The notes below the pieces were generated by a model, which was given only the letters and a program-made list of their open reading frames with translations, searched no databases and was not told where the DNA came from. A DNA stretch of 64,000 bases from Parvimonas micra. Lineage in GTDB: Bacteria; Bacillota; Clostridia; Tissierellales; Peptoniphilaceae. Positions 56,998-64,000 of the stretch are shown here, one piece after another; the stretch's first letter is position 1, and each line of letters opens with the position of its first letter. The stretch covers positions 744,001 through 808,000 of the forward strand of contig NZ_CP148048.1 of NCBI RefSeq assembly GCF_037482165.1. Reading direction: 5' to 3'. The position numbers and the translations under genes are program-made.

Positions 56998-57522
56998 TTA
57001 AGAATAATCGTTAAAATTATCTTCTATTAATTCATAATCAATAGATGACTGTAAATTTCCTAATTGATCTTTCCAGGAATCAGAATTAATTCTTATTTTT
57101 TTAAATCCTAATAATTCGTAAATATGCTGAGCCCTTTTATTTTTAACATTAGTATCTAAAATAATCACTTTAAAGCCCATAGTAAACAGCTCTTTTATAA
57201 AAAGACTTAAAATCACTCTCCCTAGTCCTTTTTCATGATAGTTGGGATTACATATTTTAATGCCAATTTCTACTTTGTAATCTTGTATATTTCGGTAATT
57301 CATTTCTCCTATTGGCATATTATCATATTCAATTATAAGTGTACGTCCATTCTCATCACTTTCTTGTAAAATTTGGCTCTTGATTTTATCTAAAGTTATA
57401 CCTAATCCATTTGGAAATCCAGCATGAGCCATAACTTTACCATCATTCCACCATTCAGCAAGTTGCTCACAATCTGTTATAACAGAATTTCTAATACGAA
57501 TTCTATCTTTACTAATATCCAT
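56998..57522 (-). CDS. GNAT family acetyltransferase
   Basis: A 174-residue acetyl-CoA-dependent transferase. IRNSVITDCEQLAEWWNDGKVMAHAGFP near the start and the motif A-like YHEKGLGRVILSLFIKELF (about residues 113-131), then DTNVKNKRAQHIYELLGFKKI, fit the RimJ/RimL or antibiotic-acetyltransferase group. It lies just outside the guaA-type repeat at 57554, so it is probably host DNA or the neighbour of the island. The substrate is unknown. Confidence 0.85.
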   Translation of the reverse strand: MDISKDRIRIRNSVITDCEQLAEWWNDGKVMAHAGFPNGLGITLDKIKSQILQESDENGRTLIIEYDNMPIGEMNYRNIQDYKVEIGIKICNPNYHEKGLGRVILSLFIKELFTMGFKVIILDTNVKNKRAQHIYELLGFKKIRINSDSWKDQLGNLQSSIDYELIEDNFNDYS

Positions 57523-57553
57523 TAATTTTCCTCAAAATATTTCTTTTTTAATA

Positions 57554-57568
57554 TTATTCCCACTCGAT
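57554..57568. repeat. putative att site: exact copy of the last 15 nt of guaA
   Basis: TTATTCCCACTCGAT is identical to 61486-61500, where it encodes the end of GuaA (I-E-W-E-stop on the - strand). Genomic islands are known to integrate into the 3' end of guaA, leaving such a direct repeat at the far end. The segment between is 3.9 kb of accessory DNA. Confidence 0.65.
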
Positions 57569-57717
57569 ATATCCATTGATGTTGTTTTATATAAATGGCA
57601 TAAAATCAATGTTTTTGTTATCAAATTTGGCCTTATTATCCGTTTTATTTCTGTTTATCTAATTTTTTGCAAGCATATTGCAAGCAGAAATTTATTTTTC
57701 AGATCAAAATTTATATT
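57569..57717. other. island end with imperfect hairpin, no gene
   Basis: Next to the repeat copy is an imperfect palindrome: CATTGA...TTTTAT pairs with ATAAAA-TCAATG around 57573-57610. It may be a recombinase arm site or terminator of the HEPN-like gene. A GCAAGCATATTGCAAGC repeat stands at 57668-57684. No integrase frame was found here. Confidence 0.4.
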
Positions 57718-58815
57718 TTATTTGAAATATTCATTTAATTTAGAGTATACTTTTTTCTTTTCCCTTACTCTCTTAAAAATATATTCTCTAAATTCCATTG
57801 CTGCACTTATCGCTATATCCGTTTCATTGAAGGTTGGGAAATATCCACCATGAACAATTTTATTCCTCATTTTATAAGTGTTGTTATACCAATTACAAAT
57901 TGGTGTTTCTTTTCTAGTTATATCCCATATCCCACCAATGTATTTTGCTAATTTCTTTTTTACTATACTCATAAAGCTTTCATCCTCAAGTATCTTCTCT
58001 ATATCTAATTCGCTTATATCTGAACAAATTAAGACTTCTCTATAAATGATTCTAATTAAAATCTCAATACTCGTCTGAATACTTATAACAGCCTCATCAT
58101 AGAATCCCTCTCTAAATTTCCTCCTAGCTTTTAAAACATACGATTCTGAATGTATCAAAGGGTTTAATTTTTCATTATAAATATTATAAATTCTGAGACA
58201 CTCATAAATATTTTCTTGCTTTAAACTTTCTTTCTTATATGGTACATCCATATGAAGCATAAATATACTTTCCTCATTTTTTATTTCCTCTAGATTTACT
58301 AAATTCATAACTACTATAGGAAAAAGCATCTCTTTAGTCACTCTGAAGCACCTATCATCTTTTGCACAAGTCGTATAAGCTATAATTTGTTTATTAAGCT
58401 CTTCTAATGAGTAATCAAACAATTTATTTTGTATATTTTCATAAGCTTCTTCTTTGTATATATTGAAATTATAACTTATCGCAACAATAACAGAAGTATA
58501 ATATTTTTTTACAGGTAAATCCTTATGCTCCATCATAACTTCTTCACGTTCACGTATTTTATAAAAATAATGCAGTATACAGTTTTCTTTTTTAAAACTA
58601 AATAAACTTTTATCTTCCAAAGCTAATTGAAAAGGCAAAGATATCTCAAATTCTAAAAATCGATTTATATCAAATTTAACATTTTTATATAGTGGCTCAA
58701 TTTGACTGTAAAATAAATCTTCTCCAATAAGAAAATTTCTCTCTTTTTTCAAACAACATTTTTTATATTTTTTCCCACTTCCACATGGGCAAGGATTATT
58801 TCTGCCAATTTTCAT
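57718..58815 (-). CDS. SEC-C motif protein with HEPN-like C-terminus
   Basis: I see two parts. Residues 5-25 are a SEC-C zinc knuckle ([15 protein letters not shown], Cys9, Cys11, Cys20, Cys21). The C-terminal 140 residues are helical, with [25 protein letters not shown] and [12 protein letters not shown], in which R317-x4-H322 matches the RX4-6H active-site motif of HEPN RNases. The middle (about 30-220) is unrecognised. HEPN domains are common in toxins and phage-defence proteins; SEC-C proteins are also found in such islands. It lies inside the guaA-associated island, just after the decayed AlbA_2 gene. RNase activity is inferred from the motif only. Confidence 0.65.
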   Translation of the reverse strand: MKIGRNNPCPCGSGKKYKKCCLKKERNFLIGEDLFYSQIEPLYKNVKFDINRFLEFEISLPFQLALEDKSLFSFKKENCILHYFYKIREREEVMMEHKDLPVKKYYTSVIVAISYNFNIYKEEAYENIQNKLFDYSLEELNKQIIAYTTCAKDDRCFRVTKEMLFPIVVMNLVNLEEIKNEESIFMLHMDVPYKKESLKQENIYECLRIYNIYNEKLNPLIHSESYVLKARRKFREGFYDEAVISIQTSIEILIRIIYREVLICSDISELDIEKILEDESFMSIVKKKLAKYIGGIWDITRKETPICNWYNNTYKMRNKIVHGGYFPTFNETDIAISAAMEFREYIFKRVREKKKVYSKLNEYFK

Positions 58816-58824
58816 AATTATTCC

Positions 58825-60098
58825 TCACCTAACCACAATCCAATTTCCATCTCTCTTTGAGCCAATTCTTTCTATCATCTTTTTTTCCCTGCAAAGATTT
58901 AAATGTTCTTTCGATGGTTCTCTTTGTTACCCCTATTATTTCTGCAAGTTCAACTGATGTTACGCTCGGATTTTCAATCAAGATTTCTATCACTTTCTTT
59001 TCAGTCTTGTTCAAAACGACATTTTTTCTTGTCTATTTGGTCAATTACTTCTTTTTCAAAAGGAATAGTACACCTAATATAATTGCTTTGAATTTCAAAA
59101 ACTTCTTTTCCGTATTTTTCTACAATCGTTGGAATACCATACCATGTATGTTCTGTCAGACCCATATTCAAAAATATTCTCATCAATGTGGCATTTCTAG
59201 GTTTACTTATTCCATCAAAAAATTCCTTTTCTGTCATTCCACCAGAAAGACCTCCATGAGAAAGAATCTCCAACCTATCATGAAACATCGAAATCTGAGG
59301 TTCTGTAACAGTCCAATCATTATGAACTAAAGCATTAAGAATTGCCTCATTAACACAATCAAAATCAAATAGATAAATATCTTTTCTTGGTCTAACCGTC
59401 GTATCAGAAATACATATATTCTCTGCTTGCAACCTGTTTCTTATTTTCCCATAGGTCGTTAAAATACAGCCATAACCGTAATCACTTCGTTCAGAGATTG
59501 ATGCCTTATTTTTCCCTTTAAATTTTGCAAAAATAAACGGAATATTATTTTTATCCGATAATAATTCTGCCAATAAATTATATTCTCCAGCTTCATTTCT
59601 TAAATTTAAATTCGTTTCAAAAGATTTATCTTCTAAATTGTATCCTTTTTCAGAATAATATATCTTAAGTTCTCTAAATGATAAATCCGATGAATTCGAT
59701 CTTTTCTTAAGCATATATTCAGTGTCTATAAATTTTTTTCTCATATCTAATTTAAATCTGGTCAGAGGTCATCTCTTTGCAAGTTGTACCTATTCTTATG
59801 GTACATCCAGCAGAAGAAAATCCATATTTTTTTGACAATAAATATGATTGTGACCTTTATTTATATGAATTGCAATGATAGTTTTTCCTTCATCAAATTG
59901 AAGCTCTGATTTAATTTCATCTTTAGGATTCGGTTCAATTTGGCTTGTTATGATATCGGATATTTTTCTAAGAACTTCATCAATTTTGTTCACACCAATT
60001 ATAGTTCCATTATCTTTTACACCGATAAGAATTGTTCCACCACTACTATTTAGGAAAGATACTATTTCTTTTGCAATTGTATCAGTATATTTGTTCAT
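58825..60098 (-). pseudogene. decayed AlbA_2-domain ATP-binding protein gene
   Basis: Three pieces of one gene can be joined: the N-terminal AlbA_2 domain (NKYTDTIAKEIVSFLNSSGGTILIGVKDNG), a middle part (VNEAILNALVHNDWTVTEPQISMFHDRLEILSHGGLSGGMTEKEFF, GHKL/Schlafen-AlbA_2 type) and a C-terminal winged helix (KKVIEILIENPSVTSVELAEIIGVTKRTIERTFKSL, then KMIERIGSKRDGNWIVVR). Frameshifts fall in A-runs (T-runs on +) at 59827-59833, 59733-59739, 59022-59027 and 58880-58886, and an in-frame TAA sits at 59752-59754. The start ATG at 60098 follows GGAGG. Intact relatives occur in defence islands. The gene is probably dead. Confidence 0.85.
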
Positions 60099-60182
60099 TG
60101 CAACTATCCTCCAATGTAATATATTATATCGCATTGAAGATATTTATAAAATATAAACCGACATTTTATTGTCGTATTCGTC

Positions 60183-61135
60183 TTAATTGTCAAGACATAT
60201 GTTACACTTTGAGAAGTATTCTGATACAACTTTATTTGGGCTCTTAAAATTTAGTACGGCCTTTGCTGTCTTATTATATCTCGCTTCATGCTTGGCTACC
60301 TGCTTTATAAGTTCTTTTTCGCTTGTGAAGACTTTCCTGTTATAAAGAATCTTACCGTCTTCTCTATGACTTCGTTCTACTTTCCCATTCTGCCATGGAG
60401 AATAGGGTCTTGTCCTTTGCAATAACATATGCAATGCCTTTGCACTCTTCTCAAACGCACTTTCAAGCTCTGTTCGTTCTCCATCGTTTACAAACTCAGG
60501 TCCGTTATCTACTTGGATCATTCGAATCGGAAATCCCACTCTACTTTCTAGTTCTTTTAGGTATTTATAGGTATTTACTTGTTTCGTAGGTGCTCTTTTC
60601 TTTTACTATTTTCAATATACGTTTCCTACTGTACTCGTCTATCCCTGTAATCTGATAGTATCTATGTCCATAACTTGGAAAGCGGATACATTCATTTGGC
60701 ACATACTTTATGTCTATTTGAACTTTATCTCCAGGATATTTAACCCTCCATACGCTCATATTTACAGTAGCTCTTTTTATGGATTGTAGGCTTCTTGTAT
60801 CCTTTTTTTCGTATCTGTCTGCACATACTTCCAAAGCTTCTTTTATATCCGCATTTTATGCTTCTAACATATACTTCTGCCAACCCATATATTCCGTTAC
60901 GCTTCAGTATTCGACGGATTAAGGCAAGTTCTTCCTCTGTATGAGCATTTGGACTATAATGCGGTCGTTTACTCTTAAATGCGAGGCTACGAACATTTCC
61001 GTCGTATTTTTTTAACTGATGATACACAAACTGTCTATTTGTTTGATATCGTCTTGCTGCACGTGTTACTCCATATTTAATAGCATATTCACATAAACGC
61101 TGGCGAAAACGCATTTCTTCTGTTATAATTTTCAT
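60183..61135 (-). pseudogene. broken DDE (rve-type) transposase gene
   Basis: An IS3/IS481-superfamily transposase of about 315 residues in three frames. The N-terminal helix-turn-helix (YGVTRAARRYQTNRQFVYHQLKKY) and the rve core (VQIDIKYVP, QVDNGPEFVND, GKVERSHRED, holding the D-D-E residues) are recognisable. One frameshift lies near 60735-60745; a second is caused by a 10-bp tandem duplication at 60558-60577. The element can no longer move on its own. Confidence 0.85.
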
Positions 61136-61238
61136 GAGAGAACTCCTTCCGATACTGTAGTTTTTTTGCTTTAAAACATTGTATCAGAAGTTCTCTCTTT
61201 TTTTATTTATTTCTGTAACATATGCCTTATCACATTAC
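60184..61238 (-). mobile_element. inactive insertion sequence, about 1.05 kb
   Basis: The transposase pseudogene is flanked by imperfect terminal inverted repeats: TGTCAAGACATATGTTACA at 60188-60206 and TGTAACATATGCCTTATCAC (read inward from the right, 61214-61234) share an exact CATATGTTACA core. TAAT precedes both ends, so the true tips are uncertain by a few bases. No target duplication was recognised. It sits upstream of the decayed AlbA_2 gene, inside the guaA island. Confidence 0.75.
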
Positions 61239-61485
61239 AGAAAATTTTGAAAGTCTATATTTTTTGCCAAGATAAAACTTTATATTCAAAAGGAGTATTC
61301 ATATTTGACAAATGCAAAAAGACTGTAACGACTAAGCTACGGTCTAATTTTTTTATCCATCTGTAAAGCCACTTTGAGCTATTATTGGATTTATTCTTTT
61401 TGAAATTTTTACCTAATTTTGCCCCAACCGCTCATTTCATCATGCTATAAGCATGGATTTTAAGCCGTTTATGAGGATTTTCGCT
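61239..61485. other. gene-free stretch between the insertion sequence and guaA
   Basis: No gene is seen. It holds the hairpin at 61328-61355 and then unremarkable sequence, including GCATGGATTTTAAGCC before the guaA stop. If the guaA-end repeat is an att site, this is the internal flank of the island on the guaA side, where an integrase gene would be expected but is missing. Confidence 0.5.
61328..61355. terminator. probable bidirectional terminator downstream of guaA
   Basis: AGACTGTA pairs with TACGGTCT (one G-T) around about 10 nt, followed by AATTTTTTTA on + and TTTTTG on the - strand. Confidence 0.6.
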
Positions 61486-63018
61486 TTATTCCCACTCGAT
61501 TGTTGCTGGTGGTTTGCTTGTTATGTCATAGACAATTCTGTTTATATTCTCTACTTCATTTACTATTCTTATGGAAACTCTGTCAAGTACTTCATAAGGG
61601 ATTCTCGCCCAGTCGGCTGTCATAAAGTCTGTTGTTGTAACTCCTCTTAGGGCTAGAGTGTAATCATATGTTCTAAAGTCCCCCATTACCCCAACAGTTT
61701 TGTTATTTGTAATAACTGCAAAATATTGGCTTATATTTTTATCTTCTCCTGCTTTTGCTATTTCTTCTCTAAATATTGCATCGGCATTTCTTAGTATTTC
61801 TAATTTTTCTTCAGTAACCTCGCCCATTACTCTTATTCCTAAACCAGGTCCTGGGAATGGTTGTCTGAAAACTAAATATTCAGGCATTTTAAGTTCTAAA
61901 CCTAATCTTCTTACTTCATCTTTGAATAAATCTCTTAAAGGTTCTATCAAATCTTTAAAATCTACAACATCCGGAAGTCCTCCTACATTGTGATGTGATT
62001 TTATAACTTTTGCATCTCCAAGACCTGACTCAATAACGTCCGGATATATTGTTCCTTGAGCTAAGTAATCTACTTGACCAATTTTTTTAGCTTCATCTTC
62101 GAAAACTCTAATAAATTCTTCTCCAATTATTTTTCTTTTTTGTTCAGGATCTGTAACTCCTTTAAGCTTTTCTAAAAATCTGTCTTTTGCATTTACTCTT
62201 ACAAAATTTAATTCATCATTTTTAAAAGCTTCTTCTACTTCATCACCTTCATTTTTTCTCATAAGTCCTGTATCAACAAATACACAAGTTAATTGGCTTC
62301 CAATAGCTTTTGAAAGTAATGATGCACAAACAGAAGAGTCAACACCTCCTGAAAGAGCTAATAAAACTTTTTTATCTCCTACAGTTTGTTTTATTTTTTG
62401 TATTTGTTCATTCATAAAGTTTTGCATTGTCCAATCACCACTTGCATTACAAATATCGTAAAGGAATGATTTTATTAATTCTTTTCCTTCTTCTGAGTGA
62501 TTAACTTCTGGATGATATTGAACTGCATAAATTTTCTTTTCTTCATTTTCTATTCCAGCATAAGGACATGTATCAGTATGTTGAATACAGTCAAATCCTT
62601 CGGGAAGTTTTACAACTTGATCTTGATGACTCATCCAAACAGTTGTTTCAGATTTCATATTTGAAATAAGTTTTGAATTTTTATCTTTGATGCACAAAGT
62701 TTTTCCAAATTCCTTTTTGTCAGCTTTTTCAACAACTCCACCAAATGTTTGAGATATTAATTGCATTCCATAACATAATCCTAAGATTGGTATGTTAAAT
62801 TCAAAAATTTCTTTTTCAATTTTTGGCGCATTTTCGTCATAAACACTATTTGGGCCGCCTGTAAAAATTATACCGATAGGTTTTTTTGTATTTATTTCAT
62901 TAACTGCTTTATTGTAAGGAACAACTTCACAATATACATTAAGATCTCTAACTCTTCTAGCAATTAATTGGTTATATTGTCCTCCAAAATCAACAACAAG
63001 TATTAATTCATTTTTCAT
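61486..63018 (-). CDS. guaA: GMP synthase (glutamine-hydrolysing)
   Basis: GuaA turns XMP into GMP using glutamine and ATP. An N-terminal class I glutamine amidotransferase domain ([27 protein letters not shown] with the nucleophile Cys, YHPEVNHSE) is followed by the ATP-pyrophosphatase domain with [13 protein letters not shown] (P-loop) and a C-terminal dimerisation domain ending in PPATIEWE. The length of 510 is normal. The final 15 nt are repeated at 57554-57568. It has its own promoter and lies downstream of a nucleoside transporter gene, which suits purine supply. Confidence 0.97.
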   Translation of the reverse strand: MKNELILVVDFGGQYNQLIARRVRDLNVYCEVVPYNKAVNEINTKKPIGIIFTGGPNSVYDENAPKIEKEIFEFNIPILGLCYGMQLISQTFGGVVEKADKKEFGKTLCIKDKNSKLISNMKSETTVWMSHQDQVVKLPEGFDCIQHTDTCPYAGIENEEKKIYAVQYHPEVNHSEEGKELIKSFLYDICNASGDWTMQNFMNEQIQKIKQTVGDKKVLLALSGGVDSSVCASLLSKAIGSQLTCVFVDTGLMRKNEGDEVEEAFKNDELNFVRVNAKDRFLEKLKGVTDPEQKRKIIGEEFIRVFEDEAKKIGQVDYLAQGTIYPDVIESGLGDAKVIKSHHNVGGLPDVVDFKDLIEPLRDLFKDEVRRLGLELKMPEYLVFRQPFPGPGLGIRVMGEVTEEKLEILRNADAIFREEIAKAGEDKNISQYFAVITNNKTVGVMGDFRTYDYTLALRGVTTTDFMTADWARIPYEVLDRVSIRIVNEVENINRIVYDITSKPPATIEWE

Positions 63019-63051
63019 AAAATAGTCTCCTTATTTTTATTTAACAATAAT

Positions 63052-63080
63052 ATTATATAATAATAATAGCAAAAGGTAAA
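63052..63080 (-). promoter_or_regulatory. guaA promoter
   Basis: On the - strand: TTTACC (63080-63075), a 17-bp spacer and TATAAT (63057-63052), about 34 nt before the guaA start with its AAGGAGAC ribosome site. The leader is too short for a purine riboswitch. Confidence 0.6.
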
Positions 63081-63105
63081 TATTAATATAATCATTTTAA
63101 TTAAA

Positions 63106-63130
63106 AAAGGAAGCTTCCGCTTCCTTTTTG
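63106..63130 (-). terminator. terminator of the BMP lipoprotein gene
   Basis: AAAAAGGAAGC pairs with GCTTCCTTTTT around TTCC, next to the gene's stop, with T-runs. It insulates guaA from the transporter gene. Confidence 0.8.
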
Positions 63131-63138
63131 TTGATAAT

Positions 63139-64000
63139 TTATTTTACTTCAGTTGGTACAGTAATTTTACCATCTGCAATGCTCTTCTTTAATTCTTCAA
63201 TTTTTTGTTTTAATTCATCAGGAATTTTAATCTTTAATTGATCTTCTTTTCCATATGCAACATCAACACCGTTTGTTTTAAGTGAAAATTCAATAGTTTC
63301 TCCACCTCTGAATTTTCCTTCATATAAATCTTTTCCAACACTCTTAATAGCTTCGTTTACTTTTTTGATTGTAGAAGCTACAACATATTCTGGTGCTAAG
63401 TAAGATTGATCTCTATCTACACCAAAAACAAATTTTTTGTTTTCTTTGGCTGATTCGATTACTCCATTACCAGTTCCACCTGATGCATGGAAAATCATAT
63501 CAACACCTGATGAGTACATGCTATTTGCAATAGCTTTACCTTTAGTAGCATCACCAAAACTTTCAGCATATTGAGCAACAACTTCTACTTTTTTGTTATT
63601 GTCTTTTGCAGCAAGTTCAACACCCGCTCTAAATCCTGCTTCAAATTTTTTGATTAATGGAGATGTAATACCACCAACAAATCCTACTTTATTTGAAGTA
63701 GTTAATGTTCCAGCTAAATATCCAACTAAAAATGAGTTTTCATTATCTGCAAATATTGTTCCAATTAAATTCTTTGGTGTGTTTTCAAAAGAAGAATCAA
63801 TGATTACATATTTTTGATCAGGATTAGCTTTTGCAGCAGCTTCAATATCTTTTGCTAGCGCAAATCCAATTCCAGCAATTAAATCATTTTTAGCATCAAG
63901 TAAAGTTTCTAAGTTCGTTTTGTAATCAGAAGCTTGTTTACTTTCAACATAAGTAGGTTTTTCAATTATACCTTCTTTTTCTAATTCTTTTAATCCTTCA
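63139..64000 (-). CDS. BMP family (Med/PnrA-like) nucleoside-binding protein, 5' end outside window
   Basis: This is the substrate-binding part of an ABC transporter for purine nucleosides; the N-terminal part with the expected lipobox lies beyond the window. Reading from the right edge, the frame is open throughout: ASDYKTNLETLLDAKNDLIAGIGFALA, VIIDSSFENTPKNLIGTIFADNENSFLVGYLAG, NKVGFVGGITSPLIKKFEAGFRAGV and FHASGGTGNGVIESAKE are typical of the family. About 287 residues are visible. Its ATG at 63519 is internal, not a start. It ends at a terminator before guaA, which may use the purines it brings in. Confidence 0.92.
   Translation of the reverse strand, partial: EGLKELEKEGIIEKPTYVESKQASDYKTNLETLLDAKNDLIAGIGFALAKDIEAAAKANPDQKYVIIDSSFENTPKNLIGTIFADNENSFLVGYLAGTLTTSNKVGFVGGITSPLIKKFEAGFRAGVELAAKDNNKKVEVVAQYAESFGDATKGKAIANSMYSSGVDMIFHASGGTGNGVIESAKENKKFVFGVDRDQSYLAPEYVVASTIKKVNEAIKSVGKDLYEGKFRGGETIEFSLKTNGVDVAYGKEDQLKIKIPDELKQKIEELKKSIADGKITVPTEVK

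Noticed and set aside
60184-61238. Target-site duplication of the insertion sequence
   Set aside because: TAAT precedes both inverted-repeat tips, but in inverted rather than direct orientation it extends the repeat, so no direct duplication could be defined.
61486-63138. Purine riboswitch before guaA
   Set aside because: The distance between the predicted start site and the guaA ATG is only about 30 nt and there is no aptamer-like structure.

Overview
The window is very AT-rich DNA from a low-GC anaerobic Firmicute. The chromosomal gene order (plsX-acpP-rnc-smc-ftsY-ylxM-ffh-rpsP-khpA-rimM-trmD-rplS; pheS-pheT-zapA-mutS2), the small gene set, the full selenocysteine pathway (selD-selA-selB, with SelD itself a selenoprotein) and the competence/type IV pilus genes fit a Tissierellia/Peptoniphilaceae-type organism such as Parvimonas or a relative. 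The genus is inferred from gene content and composition, not proven.

Region 1 (1 to about 8345) is the right-hand part of a plasmid-like conjugative or mobilizable element. On the + strand it has a VirB4-type ATPase, a CwlT-like cell-wall hydrolase, a membrane coiled-coil protein, two small ribbon-helix-helix-type proteins and a MobL-like relaxase. On the - strand it has a Rep_3-type replication initiator. Between relaxase and rep lies a compact locus missed by ordinary gene calling: a 24-residue hydrophobic Fst/Hol_Tox-like peptide, a convergent antisense RNA, a shared terminator and a 10-nt direct repeat, the layout of a par-type (type I) toxin-antitoxin. The 0.6 kb gene-free end of the element carries two more convergent near-consensus promoters.

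Region 2 (8346-50265) is core chromosome, all on the - strand. In transcription order from the right: a CPBP protease; an M29 aminopeptidase; a set of four prepilins plus a PilX-like protein; dut-ftsK-pgsA-recA; a two-gene unit with a DUF1015/SerK-like serine kinase and a cytidylyltransferase-aminotransferase fusion; the plsX-to-ftsY and ylxM-to-rplS clusters; rarA-asnS; and comEA-selD-selA-selB-(orphan response regulator)-pheS-pheT-zapA-mutS2-argS-TPR protein.

Region 3 (50396-57522) has an MgtA-type P-type ATPase and a two-component system followed by a secreted Gly-rich beta-helix protein, then a GNAT acetyltransferase.

Region 4 (57554-61500) looks like the remnant of a genomic island inserted at the 3' end of guaA. 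The last 15 nt of guaA are repeated exactly at 57554-57568. Between the repeats lie a SEC-C/HEPN-like protein, a decayed AlbA_2-type ATP-binding protein gene and a dead DDE insertion sequence; no integrase is visible. The window ends with guaA and the 3' part of a BMP-family nucleoside-binding lipoprotein gene.

No rRNA, tRNA or CRISPR array was recognised. The main candidates for something new are the par-like toxin-antitoxin locus, the putative serine-to-CDP-ethanolamine locus, the guaA island and a structured repeat shared by the plsX and pilin leaders.
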